NCBI RefSeq assembly: GCF_003369565.1
Contig: NZ_PIOD01000001.1
Span: forward strand, 141,881 to 205,880
Length of the DNA: 64,000 nucleotides
DNA from: Oceanobacillus chungangensis
GTDB taxonomy: Bacteria; Bacillota; Bacilli; Bacillales; Amphibacillaceae
Direction of reading: 5' to 3'
The notes beneath the pieces were generated by a model that made no database searches, was not told the origin of the DNA, and saw only the letters and a program-made list of their open reading frames with translations. A program made the position numbers and the translations under genes. Below, in pieces: positions 1 through 9,741 of the stretch (within the stretch, counting starts at the first letter, position 1; each line of letters begins with the position of its first letter).

Positions 1-88
1 AGAAATTGGTTACTTTACATTTTGGTTAAGTATTTTATCAATATTAATTGCTTACTTTCTTACGGTTCGAACAAAATCACAAATATAG
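1..88 (+). CDS. DUF1405 membrane protein (YpjA-like), C-terminal end
   Basis: Only the last 28 codons are inside the window, in frame from position 2 and ending in TAG at 86-88. They encode a hydrophobic segment (WLSILSILIAYFLTV) followed by a short basic tail. In Bacillus the gene before ypjB is ypjA, a DUF1405 integral membrane protein, and this is the expected position. The identity rests on position and hydrophobicity rather than on a recognised motif. Confidence 0.55.
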   Translation, partial: EIGYFTFWLSILSILIAYFLTVRTKSQI

Positions 89-154
89 TTCGTGTTATAA
101 ATGTTCAGACACCTTCATACATTTATAAAATAAGATGTATGTGAGGTGATTTTT

Positions 155-412
155 TTGGTAAAAAGAAGAAGGCTTTATCTTTTATTACCACTCGTCATTC
201 TCATAGTGATAATGGCAATAAACGCCATTCCAGTTTACGCAAATCCGCAACAAACGGTTGCTGTAACCGAAAACAACTTAGAGTGGGCAACATTTATTTA
301 CTCGTCATTAATCATTGCTGGACTAATAATTAGTACATTATCGTATGTTAGTTGGAGAAAGTATAAAGGCAAACTCAAAAGAGAGCAAAACAACGACAAA
401 ATGGTTGACTAA
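155..412 (+). CDS. Short YpjB-like sporulation membrane protein, apparently internally deleted
   Basis: This 85-residue protein has a basic N-terminus, a signal peptide or membrane anchor (about residues 7-27), a short outside stretch, a second membrane helix and a basic tail containing YVSWRKYKGK. The tail and the location between ypjA-like and ypjC-like genes point to YpjB. YpjB proteins are normally about 260 residues; here the signal sequence joins almost directly to the C-terminal anchor, so the extracytoplasmic domain is missing. The TTG start at 155 is chosen because GAGGTGA lies 5 nt upstream; a GTG at 146 would be too close. Confidence 0.5.
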   Translation: MVKRRRLYLLLPLVILIVIMAINAIPVYANPQQTVAVTENNLEWATFIYSSLIIAGLIISTLSYVSWRKYKGKLKREQNNDKMVD

Positions 413-475
413 TAGCGCAAATTTGACTAAAATTGACCTTAATAAATCTTTTCGAAATTATATGGAGGAATGTAC

Positions 476-1165
476 ATGTTTGGTAGTTTAGGCGGCTATT
501 TGATTTATATTGCGATTTTGATGATCATTCCAATTTGGGCGCAATCAAGAGTAAAAAGCACATATAAAAAGTACTCTAATAAAGCAACCTCATCACAAAT
601 GAATGGTGCTGAAGTAGCGCGAAAGATTCTTGATGATAATGGCTTATATGATGTATATATTGAAGAAACAAGAGGGTTGTTATCAGACCATTATGATCCA
701 AGAAAGAAAGTTGTTCGACTGTCAAGTGACATATACCACGGTCGTTCAATGGCTTCCTCAGCAGTTGCTGCACACGAAGTAGGGCATGCAATCCAAGATG
801 AACAAGGTTATGCTTTCTTGCGATTTCGGAGTGCATTAGTTCCAGTTGCAAATATTGGTTCAAACCTTTCATTTGTCTTTATCTTGGCTGGTCTCTTTTT
901 ACAAATGTCAGGATTGTTTCTTTTAGGAATAATCTTTATGGCTGCTGCAGTGTTATTCCAGCTAGTAACACTGCCAGTTGAGTTTGATGCCTCCAATCGA
1001 GCGATGGGGCAACTCGTTTCTTCTGGTGTTATTCGAAATAACGAAGAACGCGAAACAAAAAAGGTGTTAAATGCTGCAGCAATGACATATGTAGCAGCTG
1101 CATTAACTGCATTAGCAGAACTTGTTCGCTTTATCTTGATGTTTGTTGCATCAAATGATGATTAA
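476..1165 (+). CDS. Neutral zinc metallopeptidase, YugP family
   Basis: A 229-residue membrane protein with an N-terminal helix, the zinc-binding HEVGH motif near residue 100, two further helices at about 125-165 and a C-terminal helix. This is the layout of the Zn_peptidase_2 (YugP) family, whose substrate is unknown. A downstream ASNRA motif is also seen in the family. The ATG at 476 is preferred over 470 because GGAGGA is then 7-8 nt away. It reads towards, and shares a terminator with, the YitT gene. Confidence 0.85.
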   Translation: MFGSLGGYLIYIAILMIIPIWAQSRVKSTYKKYSNKATSSQMNGAEVARKILDDNGLYDVYIEETRGLLSDHYDPRKKVVRLSSDIYHGRSMASSAVAAHEVGHAIQDEQGYAFLRFRSALVPVANIGSNLSFVFILAGLFLQMSGLFLLGIIFMAAAVLFQLVTLPVEFDASNRAMGQLVSSGVIRNNEERETKKVLNAAAMTYVAAALTALAELVRFILMFVASNDD

Positions 1166-1250
1166 ATGAACAAAAGCTTAAGCATGTTTAGTGATGTATG
1201 GAGATGAAGAATTCGAAGTATCTGGACTTGGCTTCCTACATCTTAAACCA

Positions 1251-1285
1251 CTAAAAGAGGGATGACGTAGTCATCCCTCTTTTAG
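1251..1285. terminator. Bidirectional terminator between yugP-like and yitT-like genes
   Basis: A perfect 16-bp stem (1251-1266 with 1270-1285) and a 3-nt loop. The arms end in CTTTTAG/CTAAAAG, so it can work on both strands. The stop codon of the minus-strand gene lies inside the right arm. Confidence 0.85.
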
Positions 1286-2157
1286 TGTTCTCGTAACGGC
1301 ATTTTATTCTCATCAAATGTAAAACCTTCCCCAAGTACATCATGTACAGTTGTAACAGCAACAAATGCGTGTGGGTCAATTTGATTAATGATGCTTTTCA
1401 GATGGACAATTTCATTTCGAGCAACGATACAATAGAGAACTTCCCGTTTTTCTCCTGAGTAGCTGCCACGTCCGTCAAGAACCGTAACGCCTCTATCCAT
1501 TGTTGTTAGAATTATTTTTGCTAATTCATCACTGCGATTGGATATAATCATTGTACCCTTAGCAGAATATGCTCCTTCTTGAAGAAAATCAATAACTCTC
1601 GCACCTATGTATACTGCAACTAACGTGTACATCCCTTGATTTAATTCCAAAATTAAGAAGACAGACGTTGTTATAACAACGAGGTCAAAGAGGAACATTG
1701 TCCTTCCCATACTCCAGCCAGCATATTTATTAACGATTCTTGCTATAATATCCACTCCACCAGTTGTTCCGCCAAATCTGAAGATTATTCCAAGACCTAC
1801 ACCAATAAACACGCCGGCAAATAGAGCTACGAGCGTCATATCGTTTTGTAAATTAATCGGGAACTGATATTTTTGGAAAATACTTAAGAATATTGAAACC
1901 GCAACAGTTCCTATTATAGTGTAAAGAAATGTAGATCTACCAAGATATTTCCATCCGATGAAAAATACAGGGATATTTAATACAATATTCATGATTGCTG
2001 GATCCCAGCCCCATAAGAAATATAATAATAATGTAATCCCGGTAAATCCTCCTTCACTTAGGTTGTGCTGCATATTAAAGTGAACAATACCGAAAGAAAA
2101 AATAGCCGAACCTAAGAGAATAAATAAAATGTTTTTAAGTTTTAATCCAAGAAGCAT
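1282..2157 (-). CDS. YitT family membrane protein (YpjC-like)
   Basis: A 291-residue protein with five or six N-terminal membrane helices (GGFTGITLLLY in the first repeat, GGTTGGVDIIARI in the second) and a soluble C-terminal DUF2179 domain from about residue 200. That is the standard YitT architecture. YitT proteins are uncharacterised, possibly transporters with a ligand-sensing tail. GGAGG precedes the ATG by 6 nt. It sits between the ypjB-like and mazG-like genes as ypjC does in B. subtilis, but on the opposite strand. Confidence 0.85.
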   Translation of the reverse strand: MLLGLKLKNILFILLGSAIFSFGIVHFNMQHNLSEGGFTGITLLLYFLWGWDPAIMNIVLNIPVFFIGWKYLGRSTFLYTIIGTVAVSIFLSIFQKYQFPINLQNDMTLVALFAGVFIGVGLGIIFRFGGTTGGVDIIARIVNKYAGWSMGRTMFLFDLVVITTSVFLILELNQGMYTLVAVYIGARVIDFLQEGAYSAKGTMIISNRSDELAKIILTTMDRGVTVLDGRGSYSGEKREVLYCIVARNEIVHLKSIINQIDPHAFVAVTTVHDVLGEGFTFDENKMPLREH

Positions 2158-2350
2158 ATAGGAACCTCCTAATAATCGATTCTTTTGCAGAATCCTTCCT
2201 TATTATAATCACTTTGGATAATAATAACAATTCATTCTATCATTAACAGAAATTGATCCAGACAAATAACAGAATGCAGAAGAAAAAATTTGTCAAAATC
2301 CAAACCATTCGCTAACATAAAGATAGAATCTAATTCATGAAGGGGTAATT

Positions 2351-2689
2351 ATCATCGATAAACCAATATACAATACAGAAGATATTCAAAAACGGGTTGA
2401 TGATTATATTTCACAATTTAAAGAAGGTTATTTTTCTCCTTTAAGCTTAATGGCAAGAATGACAGAGGAAATTGGTGAGCTTGCTCGAGAAGTAAACCAT
2501 TATTATGGTGAAAAACCAAAAAAATCAACCGAAGTAGAGAAAACGGTGGAGGAGGAGCTTGGGGATATAATCTTTGTCCTAACATGCTTCGCAAATTCGC
2601 TGGACATTGATCTATCACAAGCATTCAACCTTGCAATGACAAAATTTGAAACTAGAGATAAAGATCGCTGGACACGAAAAGATTCTTAA
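2351..2689 (+). CDS. MazG-like nucleotide pyrophosphohydrolase (YpjD)
   Basis: The protein matches YpjD, a small all-alpha NTP pyrophosphatase: [18 protein letters not shown], then [11 protein letters not shown] with the metal-binding glutamates, [11 protein letters not shown], and RDKDRWTRK at the end. The conserved N-terminus ([20 protein letters not shown]) is in frame upstream of the first ATG (2450), but no ATG, GTG or TTG occurs there back to a TAG at 2324. AAGGGG at 2340-2345 lies 5 nt before ATC at 2351, so initiation at a near-cognate codon is inferred. Starting at 2450 would lose the first helix. The gene leads into dapB. Confidence 0.75.
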   Translation: MIDKPIYNTEDIQKRVDDYISQFKEGYFSPLSLMARMTEEIGELAREVNHYYGEKPKKSTEVEKTVEEELGDIIFVLTCFANSLDIDLSQAFNLAMTKFETRDKDRWTRKDS

Positions 2690-2720
2690 TCGATTTAGTT
2701 TAGTTTGGGAGGAATTGTTC

Positions 2721-3515
2721 ATGACAATAAATATTATAGTAGCAGGCCCACGTGGTAAAATGGGTTCAGAAGCAATTACCATGATTGAAAAGGAAGAAGC
2801 ATTCCGATTAGTTGCATGTATTGACAGAAAAAATGGAGGAAAAACATTAAAAGATATTGAAAATCAGCCAGCTTTAGATATTCCTATCTATGATGATGCA
2901 GAAGCTTGTTTCGAAAACATAGAAGCGGATGTATTGGTCGATTTGACAGTACCAAAAGTGGGATACATACATACATTAGCAGCAATTAAACATAATATCC
3001 GTCCTGTTGTCGGCACTTCGGGCTTTACTTCAGAGCAAATCAGTGAATTATCTACTTTAGCGGAAGAAAAAAAGGTTGGCGCGATTATTGCTCCTAATTT
3101 TGCAATTGGAGCTGTTCTCATGATGAAATTTTCGCAAATGGCGGCTAAGTATTTCCAAGATATTGAAATAATTGAAAAACATCATGATAATAAATTAGAT
3201 GCACCATCAGGAACAGCAATTAAGACGGCAGAACTCATAAGGGAATCTAGAAGCAGAAAAGAGCAAGGCCATCATGATGAAAGCGAAACGATCAATGGGG
3301 CAAGAGGGGCAGAATTCGATGGAATGAGAATTCATAGTGTTCGTCTTCCAGGCCTTGTAGCCCACCAAGAGGTTATCTTTGGCAGTGACGGACAACTTTT
3401 AACAATTAAACATGATTCATTTAACCGTGGTTCCTTTATGGAGGGAATCAAATTATCTGTTGAAAAGGTGATGGAGCTAGATAAATTAGTGTATGGATTA
3501 GAAAATATTTTATAG
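2721..3515 (+). CDS. dapB: 4-hydroxy-tetrahydrodipicolinate reductase
   Basis: A 264-residue enzyme of lysine and diaminopimelate synthesis that reduces the dapA product with NAD(P)H. It supplies meso-DAP for peptidoglycan and the dipicolinate branch for spores. Visible motifs are the N-terminal nucleotide-binding VAGPRGKMG and the catalytic stretch [18 protein letters not shown]. The ATG at 2721 follows GGGAGGAA by 6 nt; an in-frame ATG at 2646 lies inside the preceding gene. In B. subtilis mgsA and bshB1 follow; here bshA comes next after 17 nt. Confidence 0.97.
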   Translation: MTINIIVAGPRGKMGSEAITMIEKEEAFRLVACIDRKNGGKTLKDIENQPALDIPIYDDAEACFENIEADVLVDLTVPKVGYIHTLAAIKHNIRPVVGTSGFTSEQISELSTLAEEKKVGAIIAPNFAIGAVLMMKFSQMAAKYFQDIEIIEKHHDNKLDAPSGTAIKTAELIRESRSRKEQGHHDESETINGARGAEFDGMRIHSVRLPGLVAHQEVIFGSDGQLLTIKHDSFNRGSFMEGIKLSVEKVMELDKLVYGLENIL

Positions 3516-3532
3516 AATTGAGATGACATATA

Positions 3533-4654
3533 TTGAAAATTGGCATTACCTGTTATCCAACTGTTGGTGGCTCAGGTGTCATCGCAACAGAACTTGGAAA
3601 GCTACTGGCTGAAGCTGGCCATGAAATACATTTTATTTCATCCAGTATTCCATTTCGTTTGGATAATTTTCATCCTAGAATCTTCTATCATGAAGTGGAA
3701 ATCAATCATTATCCTGTATTTCAATACCCGCCATATGATCTTGCACTTACCTCGAAAATGGCGGAGGTAATTGATCAAGAGAAACTCGATATTCTTCATG
3801 TTCATTATGCGATGCCACATGCAATCTGTGCGATTTTAGCAAGGGATATTGCAAGCCATAAGGTAAAAATTGTAACAACACTTCATGGGACAGATATTAC
3901 GGTACTTGGTATTGATACAACCTTTAAGAAGACGATTAAATATGCTATTGAACAATCTGATGCTGCTACTGCAGTTTCCAGAAGCCTAGTTGACCAAACG
4001 AAGCAAATGCTGCAAGTAAATAAAGAAATCGAGGTCATCTATAACTTTGTAAATGAAAAAGAATATGTGAAAGTAGAACAGCCATCACTGAAACAATCAT
4101 ATGGAATCAAACAAGATGAAAAGGTTTTGATTCACATTTCGAATTTCCGGAAAGTTAAGCGAGTACAGGACGTTATTTATACGTTCAATCGTGTTCGGGA
4201 AAAGGTTAAGAGCAAGCTGCTTCTAGTAGGAGACGGTCCGGAATATTCAAGCATGGTGAAATTAGTGGAAAAACTGCAATTAGTAGATGATGTCCTATTT
4301 TTAGGTAAGCAGATTAATATTAGCAAATTATTATCCGTTTCAGATATTCTGCTACTGCCATCGGAAAAAGAAAGCTTCGGACTCGTCTTACTAGAGGCCA
4401 ATTCCTGTGAAGTACCATGTATAGCAACAAATGTCGGTGGAATTCCTGAGGTTATAAAACATGGAGAAACTGGATATCTTGTAGATTTGGGAGATATTGA
4501 ACAATCCGCTGATTATTGTATTGATTTATTAACGAATGAAGCTGAACTAACTCGTATTTCTGAGAATGCGTACATGCATGCAAGAAATACCTTTCATTCA
4601 GCTTCAATCGTGAAACAATATTTAAGTGTATATGATAGGGTGTTAAGTCTATGA
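3533..4654 (+). CDS. bshA: N-acetyl-alpha-D-glucosaminyl L-malate synthase
   Basis: A family-4 glycosyltransferase (373 residues) that joins UDP-GlcNAc to L-malate, the first step of bacillithiol synthesis. The N-terminus KIGITCYPTVGGSGVIATELG and LHGTDITVLG are typical of BshA, and the C-terminal half carries the GT4 ESFGLVLLEA nucleotide-sugar motif. The start is TTG, with a weak GAGATGA upstream. It overlaps or nearly abuts cca. The usual partner bshB1 (deacetylase) is not adjacent and must lie elsewhere if bacillithiol is made. Confidence 0.95.
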   Translation: MKIGITCYPTVGGSGVIATELGKLLAEAGHEIHFISSSIPFRLDNFHPRIFYHEVEINHYPVFQYPPYDLALTSKMAEVIDQEKLDILHVHYAMPHAICAILARDIASHKVKIVTTLHGTDITVLGIDTTFKKTIKYAIEQSDAATAVSRSLVDQTKQMLQVNKEIEVIYNFVNEKEYVKVEQPSLKQSYGIKQDEKVLIHISNFRKVKRVQDVIYTFNRVREKVKSKLLLVGDGPEYSSMVKLVEKLQLVDDVLFLGKQINISKLLSVSDILLLPSEKESFGLVLLEANSCEVPCIATNVGGIPEVIKHGETGYLVDLGDIEQSADYCIDLLTNEAELTRISENAYMHARNTFHSASIVKQYLSVYDRVLSL

Positions 4655-4677
4655 CAGACAGAATAAATGGTGATTCC

Positions 4678-5877
4678 ATGTTAACGGAACCTTTTTTAAC
4701 CGCAAAACCAATTCTCGAACATATTGAAAAACATCATCATCAAGCATATTTTGTGGGTGGCTGTGTTCGTGACTTTTTATTAAAACGTCCTATCGGTGAT
4801 ATTGATATTACAACATCAGCAACACCCGATCAAATCCAAAAGATTTTTCCAAAGGTAATTCCAGTTGGGATTGAGCATGGTACGGTTGTTGTAAGGCATG
4901 AACACCAATCGTATGAAGTGACGACTTTCCGTGTAGACGGAGACTATATTGATAAACGCCATCCCGACTCTGTAACCTTCATCGATAATATTGACAAAGA
5001 TTTAGAACGTCGTGACTTTACAATCAATGCACTAGCAATGAATATAAAAGGAGAAATCCTTGATTTGTTTAATGGAAGAAGTGATTTGAAAGCAAAAGTT
5101 ATCCGAACGGTAGGAAATGGAGAGTCGCGATTCTCTGAAGATGCTTTACGAATTATTCGTGCACTGCGATTCTCGAGCCAGCTTGGCTTTAAAATTGAAG
5201 ACAGCACTTTTGATGCGATGATACATGTAAAAAAGGAAATCGAAAGCCTTGCAATGGAACGCATAACCAATGAGTTTACGAAATTATTTTCGGGATCATA
5301 TGTGCATTTAGGCATTCATTATTTACAAAAGCTTGAAATCCACCAATATTTGCCCGTATTTCGAGAACACCCGGAACTCATGTACAACCTGCCTAAATCG
5401 CTTCAGCCACTTAAATCATTTGGCGAAGTAATTGCTTTGCTTCACATATTGAAGCCTGAAGTCTCAATATTGAGTTGGATGAGTGCTTGGAAATGCTCGA
5501 ATAAAATAAAACAGGAAGCAATTCAGCTTGCGGGTGCATATGCATACTTTAAAAAAAATGGGCTCGATCCATTATTAGCATATCGGCTTAAAGAAGAATA
5601 TTATGATGGGTTTATTCGTTTATTGAATAGCTTAAGTCTTTATACAATTCAATTGCAGCAATTAATAAATATACAAGAGCAGCTGCCGATTCAGAAAAGT
5701 AAAGATTTAAGTATCAATGGAAATGATCTAATGGCATTATTTCCTAATATAAAAGGTGGTCCATGGTTAAAACAAATGCTTATAATGATTGAAAAGGAAG
5801 TTATCTTCGGTCGATTACAAAATACAGAATATGATATAAAGGAGTGGATAAAATGGAATCCACCCGAAATAAATTAA
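4678..5877 (+). CDS. cca: CCA tRNA nucleotidyltransferase
   Basis: The enzyme adds or repairs the 3' CCA end of tRNA. The class II nucleotidyltransferase core is clear: FVGGCVRDFLLKRPIGDIDI (GG and DxD residues), RRDFTINALAMN, and EDALRIIRALRFSSQLGF for tRNA and nucleotide binding. The ATG at 4678 is chosen because GGTGA lies 5 nt before it and it gives the expected short N-terminus. An ATG at 4651 overlapping the bshA stop (ATGA) would add 9 residues. The 3' end overlaps birA by 25 nt, indicating co-transcription. Confidence 0.95.
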   Translation: MLTEPFLTAKPILEHIEKHHHQAYFVGGCVRDFLLKRPIGDIDITTSATPDQIQKIFPKVIPVGIEHGTVVVRHEHQSYEVTTFRVDGDYIDKRHPDSVTFIDNIDKDLERRDFTINALAMNIKGEILDLFNGRSDLKAKVIRTVGNGESRFSEDALRIIRALRFSSQLGFKIEDSTFDAMIHVKKEIESLAMERITNEFTKLFSGSYVHLGIHYLQKLEIHQYLPVFREHPELMYNLPKSLQPLKSFGEVIALLHILKPEVSILSWMSAWKCSNKIKQEAIQLAGAYAYFKKNGLDPLLAYRLKEEYYDGFIRLLNSLSLYTIQLQQLINIQEQLPIQKSKDLSINGNDLMALFPNIKGGPWLKQMLIMIEKEVIFGRLQNTEYDIKEWIKWNPPEIN

Positions 5878-6836
5878 TCCAGCTACTTGCGGATAGCTCA
5901 GAAAAATATATTTCTGGTCAATTATTATCGGATGAATTGCAAATTTCCAGGAGCGCCATTTGGAAACATATGAAGGAGCTTGAGAAAGATGGCTACCAAA
6001 TTGAAGGGAAGTCAAATAAAGGCTATCGGATTATTAGCTATCCAGATAAACTAAGTGAAAATACCATACGTTGGGGGTTAGAAACGAACTGGATTGGCAA
6101 ATCCATTATCCATAAAGAATCGACAACTTCAACCCAGCATATTGCACATGATGAAGCCCGTAATGGAGCGGCTCATGGCACAATTATAATTGCTGATGAG
6201 CAAACAAATGGGAAGGGAAGAATGAATCGATCTTGGTTTTCAACGAAGGGGAAAGGGATGTGGCTCAGTATCATTCTAAGGCCTAAGATTTCTCCACTCC
6301 AAGCACCACAGTTAACCTTATTAACCGCTACGGTGTTAGCCGATGTTTTACATTCGTATTGTAATGTGCAACCATTAATTAAATGGCCGAATGATATACT
6401 GCTTCATGATAAGAAAATCGTTGGGATTTTAACGGAAATGCAGGCAGAACAAGATATAATAAATTACATTGTTATCGGTATAGGGCTTAATGTTAACCAA
6501 TCTAAAGACGATCTTCCAGAAGAAATAAGCCATAGGGCAACTTCTTTATTGATTGAAACGGAAAAAGAACATTCAATTAAAGCATTAATTCAAGAAATAT
6601 TAACGACATTTGAGAAATCCTATGATCAATATATTAAAAATGGATTTCCAGAGATTAAACAGAAATGGGAAAGCTATGGATTTAAAATAGGGGAAGAAAT
6701 TACAATCAAGACATTAAAAGATCACTTTCGAGCAATATTTTTAGGAATCGAGGAAGACGGCGCATTACGTATAAAGCGAATGGACGGTTCAATCGAAAAA
6801 TTGTACTCAGCTGAAATAGATTGGTTTGAAAAATAA
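5853..6836 (+). CDS. birA: Biotin-protein ligase / biotin operon repressor
   Basis: A bifunctional 327-residue protein. The N-terminal winged helix (about 1-65, with SRSAIWKHMKELEKDGYQI) binds DNA. The central ligase domain holds the biotinyl-AMP loop GKGRMNRSWFST and the KWPNDI motif; a small C-terminal SH3-like domain follows. It attaches biotin to carboxylases and represses biotin genes. AAAGGAG lies 7 nt before the ATG, inside the end of cca. In B. subtilis panBCD follows; here dinG does. Confidence 0.95.
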   Translation: MESTRNKLIQLLADSSEKYISGQLLSDELQISRSAIWKHMKELEKDGYQIEGKSNKGYRIISYPDKLSENTIRWGLETNWIGKSIIHKESTTSTQHIAHDEARNGAAHGTIIIADEQTNGKGRMNRSWFSTKGKGMWLSIILRPKISPLQAPQLTLLTATVLADVLHSYCNVQPLIKWPNDILLHDKKIVGILTEMQAEQDIINYIVIGIGLNVNQSKDDLPEEISHRATSLLIETEKEHSIKALIQEILTTFEKSYDQYIKNGFPEIKQKWESYGFKIGEEITIKTLKDHFRAIFLGIEEDGALRIKRMDGSIEKLYSAEIDWFEK

Positions 6837-6939
6837 TACTGACCACTGGAATGCAAGTTTGACGATAATAAAAATCATGCTATTATTGGATTGATGGTCA
6901 AGTTATTAAGTTAATGGGTTAGAAAGCAAGGTGATGCTT

Positions 6940-9741
6940 GTGCAAAGATATGTAGTAATCGATTTAGAAACGACAGGCCATTCCCCAACAAAGGATGATA
7001 AGATCATCGATGTGGGAATTGTCGTTATTGAAAATAATCAAATAATAGAAACTAAAACAACCCTATTTAATCCAAATCAACCAATTCCACCATTTATTAC
7101 AAATCTAACGGGTATAACGGATGAGGATGTTCAGGATGCGCCATTGTTTCATGAAAAAGCAGACGAAATTATTTCCATTTTTGAGGGCAGCTATCTAATC
7201 GCTCATAATGTACCTTTTGATTTAGGTTTTTTAAATGTGGAATTAATGAATAATAACAAACAAATTCTACGTACCCCAGTAATCGATACAGTAGAACTAT
7301 CCCGTATATTATTTCCGAAGGCACCTGGTTATAAATTGGGACAATTAGCAGAGTATCTCCAGATTGAGCATAATGATCCACATCGGGCACTATCGGATGC
7401 ATATGTTACAGCAAAGCTGTTCTTAAAACTAGAAGAGAAGATCAATTCATTACCGTATGAAACGATTACTCATTTATTGACATTAGAGAAGATGCTGAAA
7501 TCGGATTTACATGAACTATTATCCAGTAGGCAGCAGCAACTAGCATTTTCTACTACTGAAAATGACCAAATTATCTCCTTTAATGGGATTGCCTTTAAAC
7601 AAATTGAGGATCTTACAGATACTACTGTTGAAGATTTGCCTTCGTTCGGTGATTATTTAGATGAAATTTACGAAGAAGCAGGTTCAATTAAGCGACATAT
7701 GAAAAATTATGAACCACGTCCTGGACAACGTCAAATGTCGGAAACTATTTTTGACTCATTTCAAACGAAGAATCATGCACTAATTGAGGCGGAGACTGGA
7801 ACAGGGAAGTCACTTGCATATTTAGTTCCCACGATTTATGAAGCAGTGAAAACAGGACAACGAATTGTTATTAGTACCTATACTACCCAGCTTCAAACCC
7901 AATTATTAGAAGAGGAAATACCACTAATTCAGAAGTTAATCGCATTTCCTTTTAAAGCTGCCCTATTAAAAGGAAAAAATCATTATATTAGTCTTGAGAA
8001 ATTTGCGCATGAGTTAAATACAAATCCACATGAGAATTATGATATCACGTTAACAAAAGCAATGATTCTTATTTGGCTAACTGAAACAGAAACAGGCGAT
8101 ATTGATGAGCTGCATCTATCATCAAGCGGCTATTTATTTTATAAGCGAATATCTACAGATGCAGAAGGTATGATCGATGCCTATTCACCTTGGTTCTCAA
8201 AATCCTATTACCAAAAGGCAAGAAAAAAGGCACAGCAAGCAGATATTATCATTACGAATCACGCATTACTTTGTACAGATATGTTTAATGATTATCAGTT
8301 TTTACCTAGTTATAATCGAGTGGTAATTGATGAAGCACACCATATAGAGGATACAGCATCACACCATTATGGATTAAAGCTAGATAATATCAATATGCAA
8401 TTTGTATTAAATCAAATTGGCTTAAGTGAAGAAACAAAGCTATTTGGTAAATTTTTAGCCAATTATTCCTTCGATAGAAAAGAAGTTCCACTTGAAAAAT
8501 GGGACTCCATTCTGAATGATACGAAGTACGAAATTGATGTGTTATTTGGATCGTTGTATCAATATGTCGTTTCAAAACAAAAAAATGATAAGTCTTTAAG
8601 TGATATCGGCAGGGTTCAGTATCGGTTTGATTCCGAAAAAGAAGAATCAAAAAAATGGAATGCAATAAAAGAAATGGTTACTCGACTTACGTTCTTTATT
8701 AGAGACTTGATTCATATACTCGCGATAGTTGAACAGCATTTTAATCAACATGCACCTTTAGATAAACATGATAAAGATGATTTACATGGAATTATAAAAT
8801 TACTTCAAACTTTTATTGATCATTTAGAGCAACTATTTTTACTCGAAGACAGTGTCCCACAAGTAAAATGGATTGAAATCGACACGAAGAGTACAAAGAA
8901 CGCTGTTTATTTGTATTGTGAACCAACCGACGTCTCTCAATTATTAGCTGCAGGTTTCTTTGATAAAAAGGACAGTGTAATTTTAACAAGCGCAACATTA
9001 ACAATGAATGATTCATTTACATTTATCCAAAACCGTTTAGGCTTAAATGACGATCGGCTAGTGACGAAGAAATTCAGCTCTCCATTTACATATCAAAATC
9101 AAGTGCAGTTAATGATACCAAACGACTTCCCAGATATTAAATATGGAAATACCGATGATTTTATATTTGCGACCTGTGAAGCAATTTTATCTTTAGCGGA
9201 GATTACAGATGGAAGAATGCTCGTATTATTTACTTCCTATGACATGCTGAGGAAATCCTATTATTTATTAAAAGAAATCATTGATACAGATAAGTATGTT
9301 TTAATTGGACAAGGTATTTCTAGTGGCAGCCGTGCAAGATTAAAGAAAAACTTCCAAACATTTGATCAAGCTATACTGTTAGGAACTAGTTCATTCTGGG
9401 AGGGTGTTGATATTCCTGGTGATGATTTATCCTGTCTTATGATTGTTCGATTGCCGTTCCAGCCCCCAGCCCATCCAGTTTATGAGGCGAAATCAAATTA
9501 CTTAAAAGAGCAGGGTAAAAATGCATTTATGGAATTGTCCTTACCTAATGCAGTTATTCGATTCAAACAAGGGTTTGGCAGGTTAATTCGTTCTACTAGT
9601 GATCGTGGCATCGTATTTATCTGTGACGCACGGATTAAGAAAGCTCGATATGGTAAAAACTTCTTAAATTCGATACCAGACGTCCCAATAACGTACGATT
9701 CCACCCAAACTCTTATGAGTAAGGCAGAGGAATGGTTCTAG
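6940..9741 (+). CDS. dinG: DinG-type helicase with N-terminal 3'-5' exonuclease domain
   Basis: An approximately 930-residue fusion. Residues 1-165 form a DnaQ-like DEDDh exonuclease (VVIDLETTG, then HNVPFDLGFL, then HRALSDAYVTAKLF). The rest is an XPD/DinG superfamily 2 helicase with Walker A AETGTGKS, the DEAH box VVIDEAHH and motif VI QGFGRLIRS. The cysteine cluster that binds Fe-S in E. coli DinG is absent, as in other Gram-positive homologues. The start is taken as GTG 6940, 5 nt after AAGGTGATG; ATG 6934 is the alternative. About 100 nt separate it from birA. Confidence 0.95.
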   Translation: MQRYVVIDLETTGHSPTKDDKIIDVGIVVIENNQIIETKTTLFNPNQPIPPFITNLTGITDEDVQDAPLFHEKADEIISIFEGSYLIAHNVPFDLGFLNVELMNNNKQILRTPVIDTVELSRILFPKAPGYKLGQLAEYLQIEHNDPHRALSDAYVTAKLFLKLEEKINSLPYETITHLLTLEKMLKSDLHELLSSRQQQLAFSTTENDQIISFNGIAFKQIEDLTDTTVEDLPSFGDYLDEIYEEAGSIKRHMKNYEPRPGQRQMSETIFDSFQTKNHALIEAETGTGKSLAYLVPTIYEAVKTGQRIVISTYTTQLQTQLLEEEIPLIQKLIAFPFKAALLKGKNHYISLEKFAHELNTNPHENYDITLTKAMILIWLTETETGDIDELHLSSSGYLFYKRISTDAEGMIDAYSPWFSKSYYQKARKKAQQADIIITNHALLCTDMFNDYQFLPSYNRVVIDEAHHIEDTASHHYGLKLDNINMQFVLNQIGLSEETKLFGKFLANYSFDRKEVPLEKWDSILNDTKYEIDVLFGSLYQYVVSKQKNDKSLSDIGRVQYRFDSEKEESKKWNAIKEMVTRLTFFIRDLIHILAIVEQHFNQHAPLDKHDKDDLHGIIKLLQTFIDHLEQLFLLEDSVPQVKWIEIDTKSTKNAVYLYCEPTDVSQLLAAGFFDKKDSVILTSATLTMNDSFTFIQNRLGLNDDRLVTKKFSSPFTYQNQVQLMIPNDFPDIKYGNTDDFIFATCEAILSLAEITDGRMLVLFTSYDMLRKSYYLLKEIIDTDKYVLIGQGISSGSRARLKKNFQTFDQAILLGTSSFWEGVDIPGDDLSCLMIVRLPFQPPAHPVYEAKSNYLKEQGKNAFMELSLPNAVIRFKQGFGRLIRSTSDRGIVFICDARIKKARYGKNFLNSIPDVPITYDSTQTLMSKAEEWF

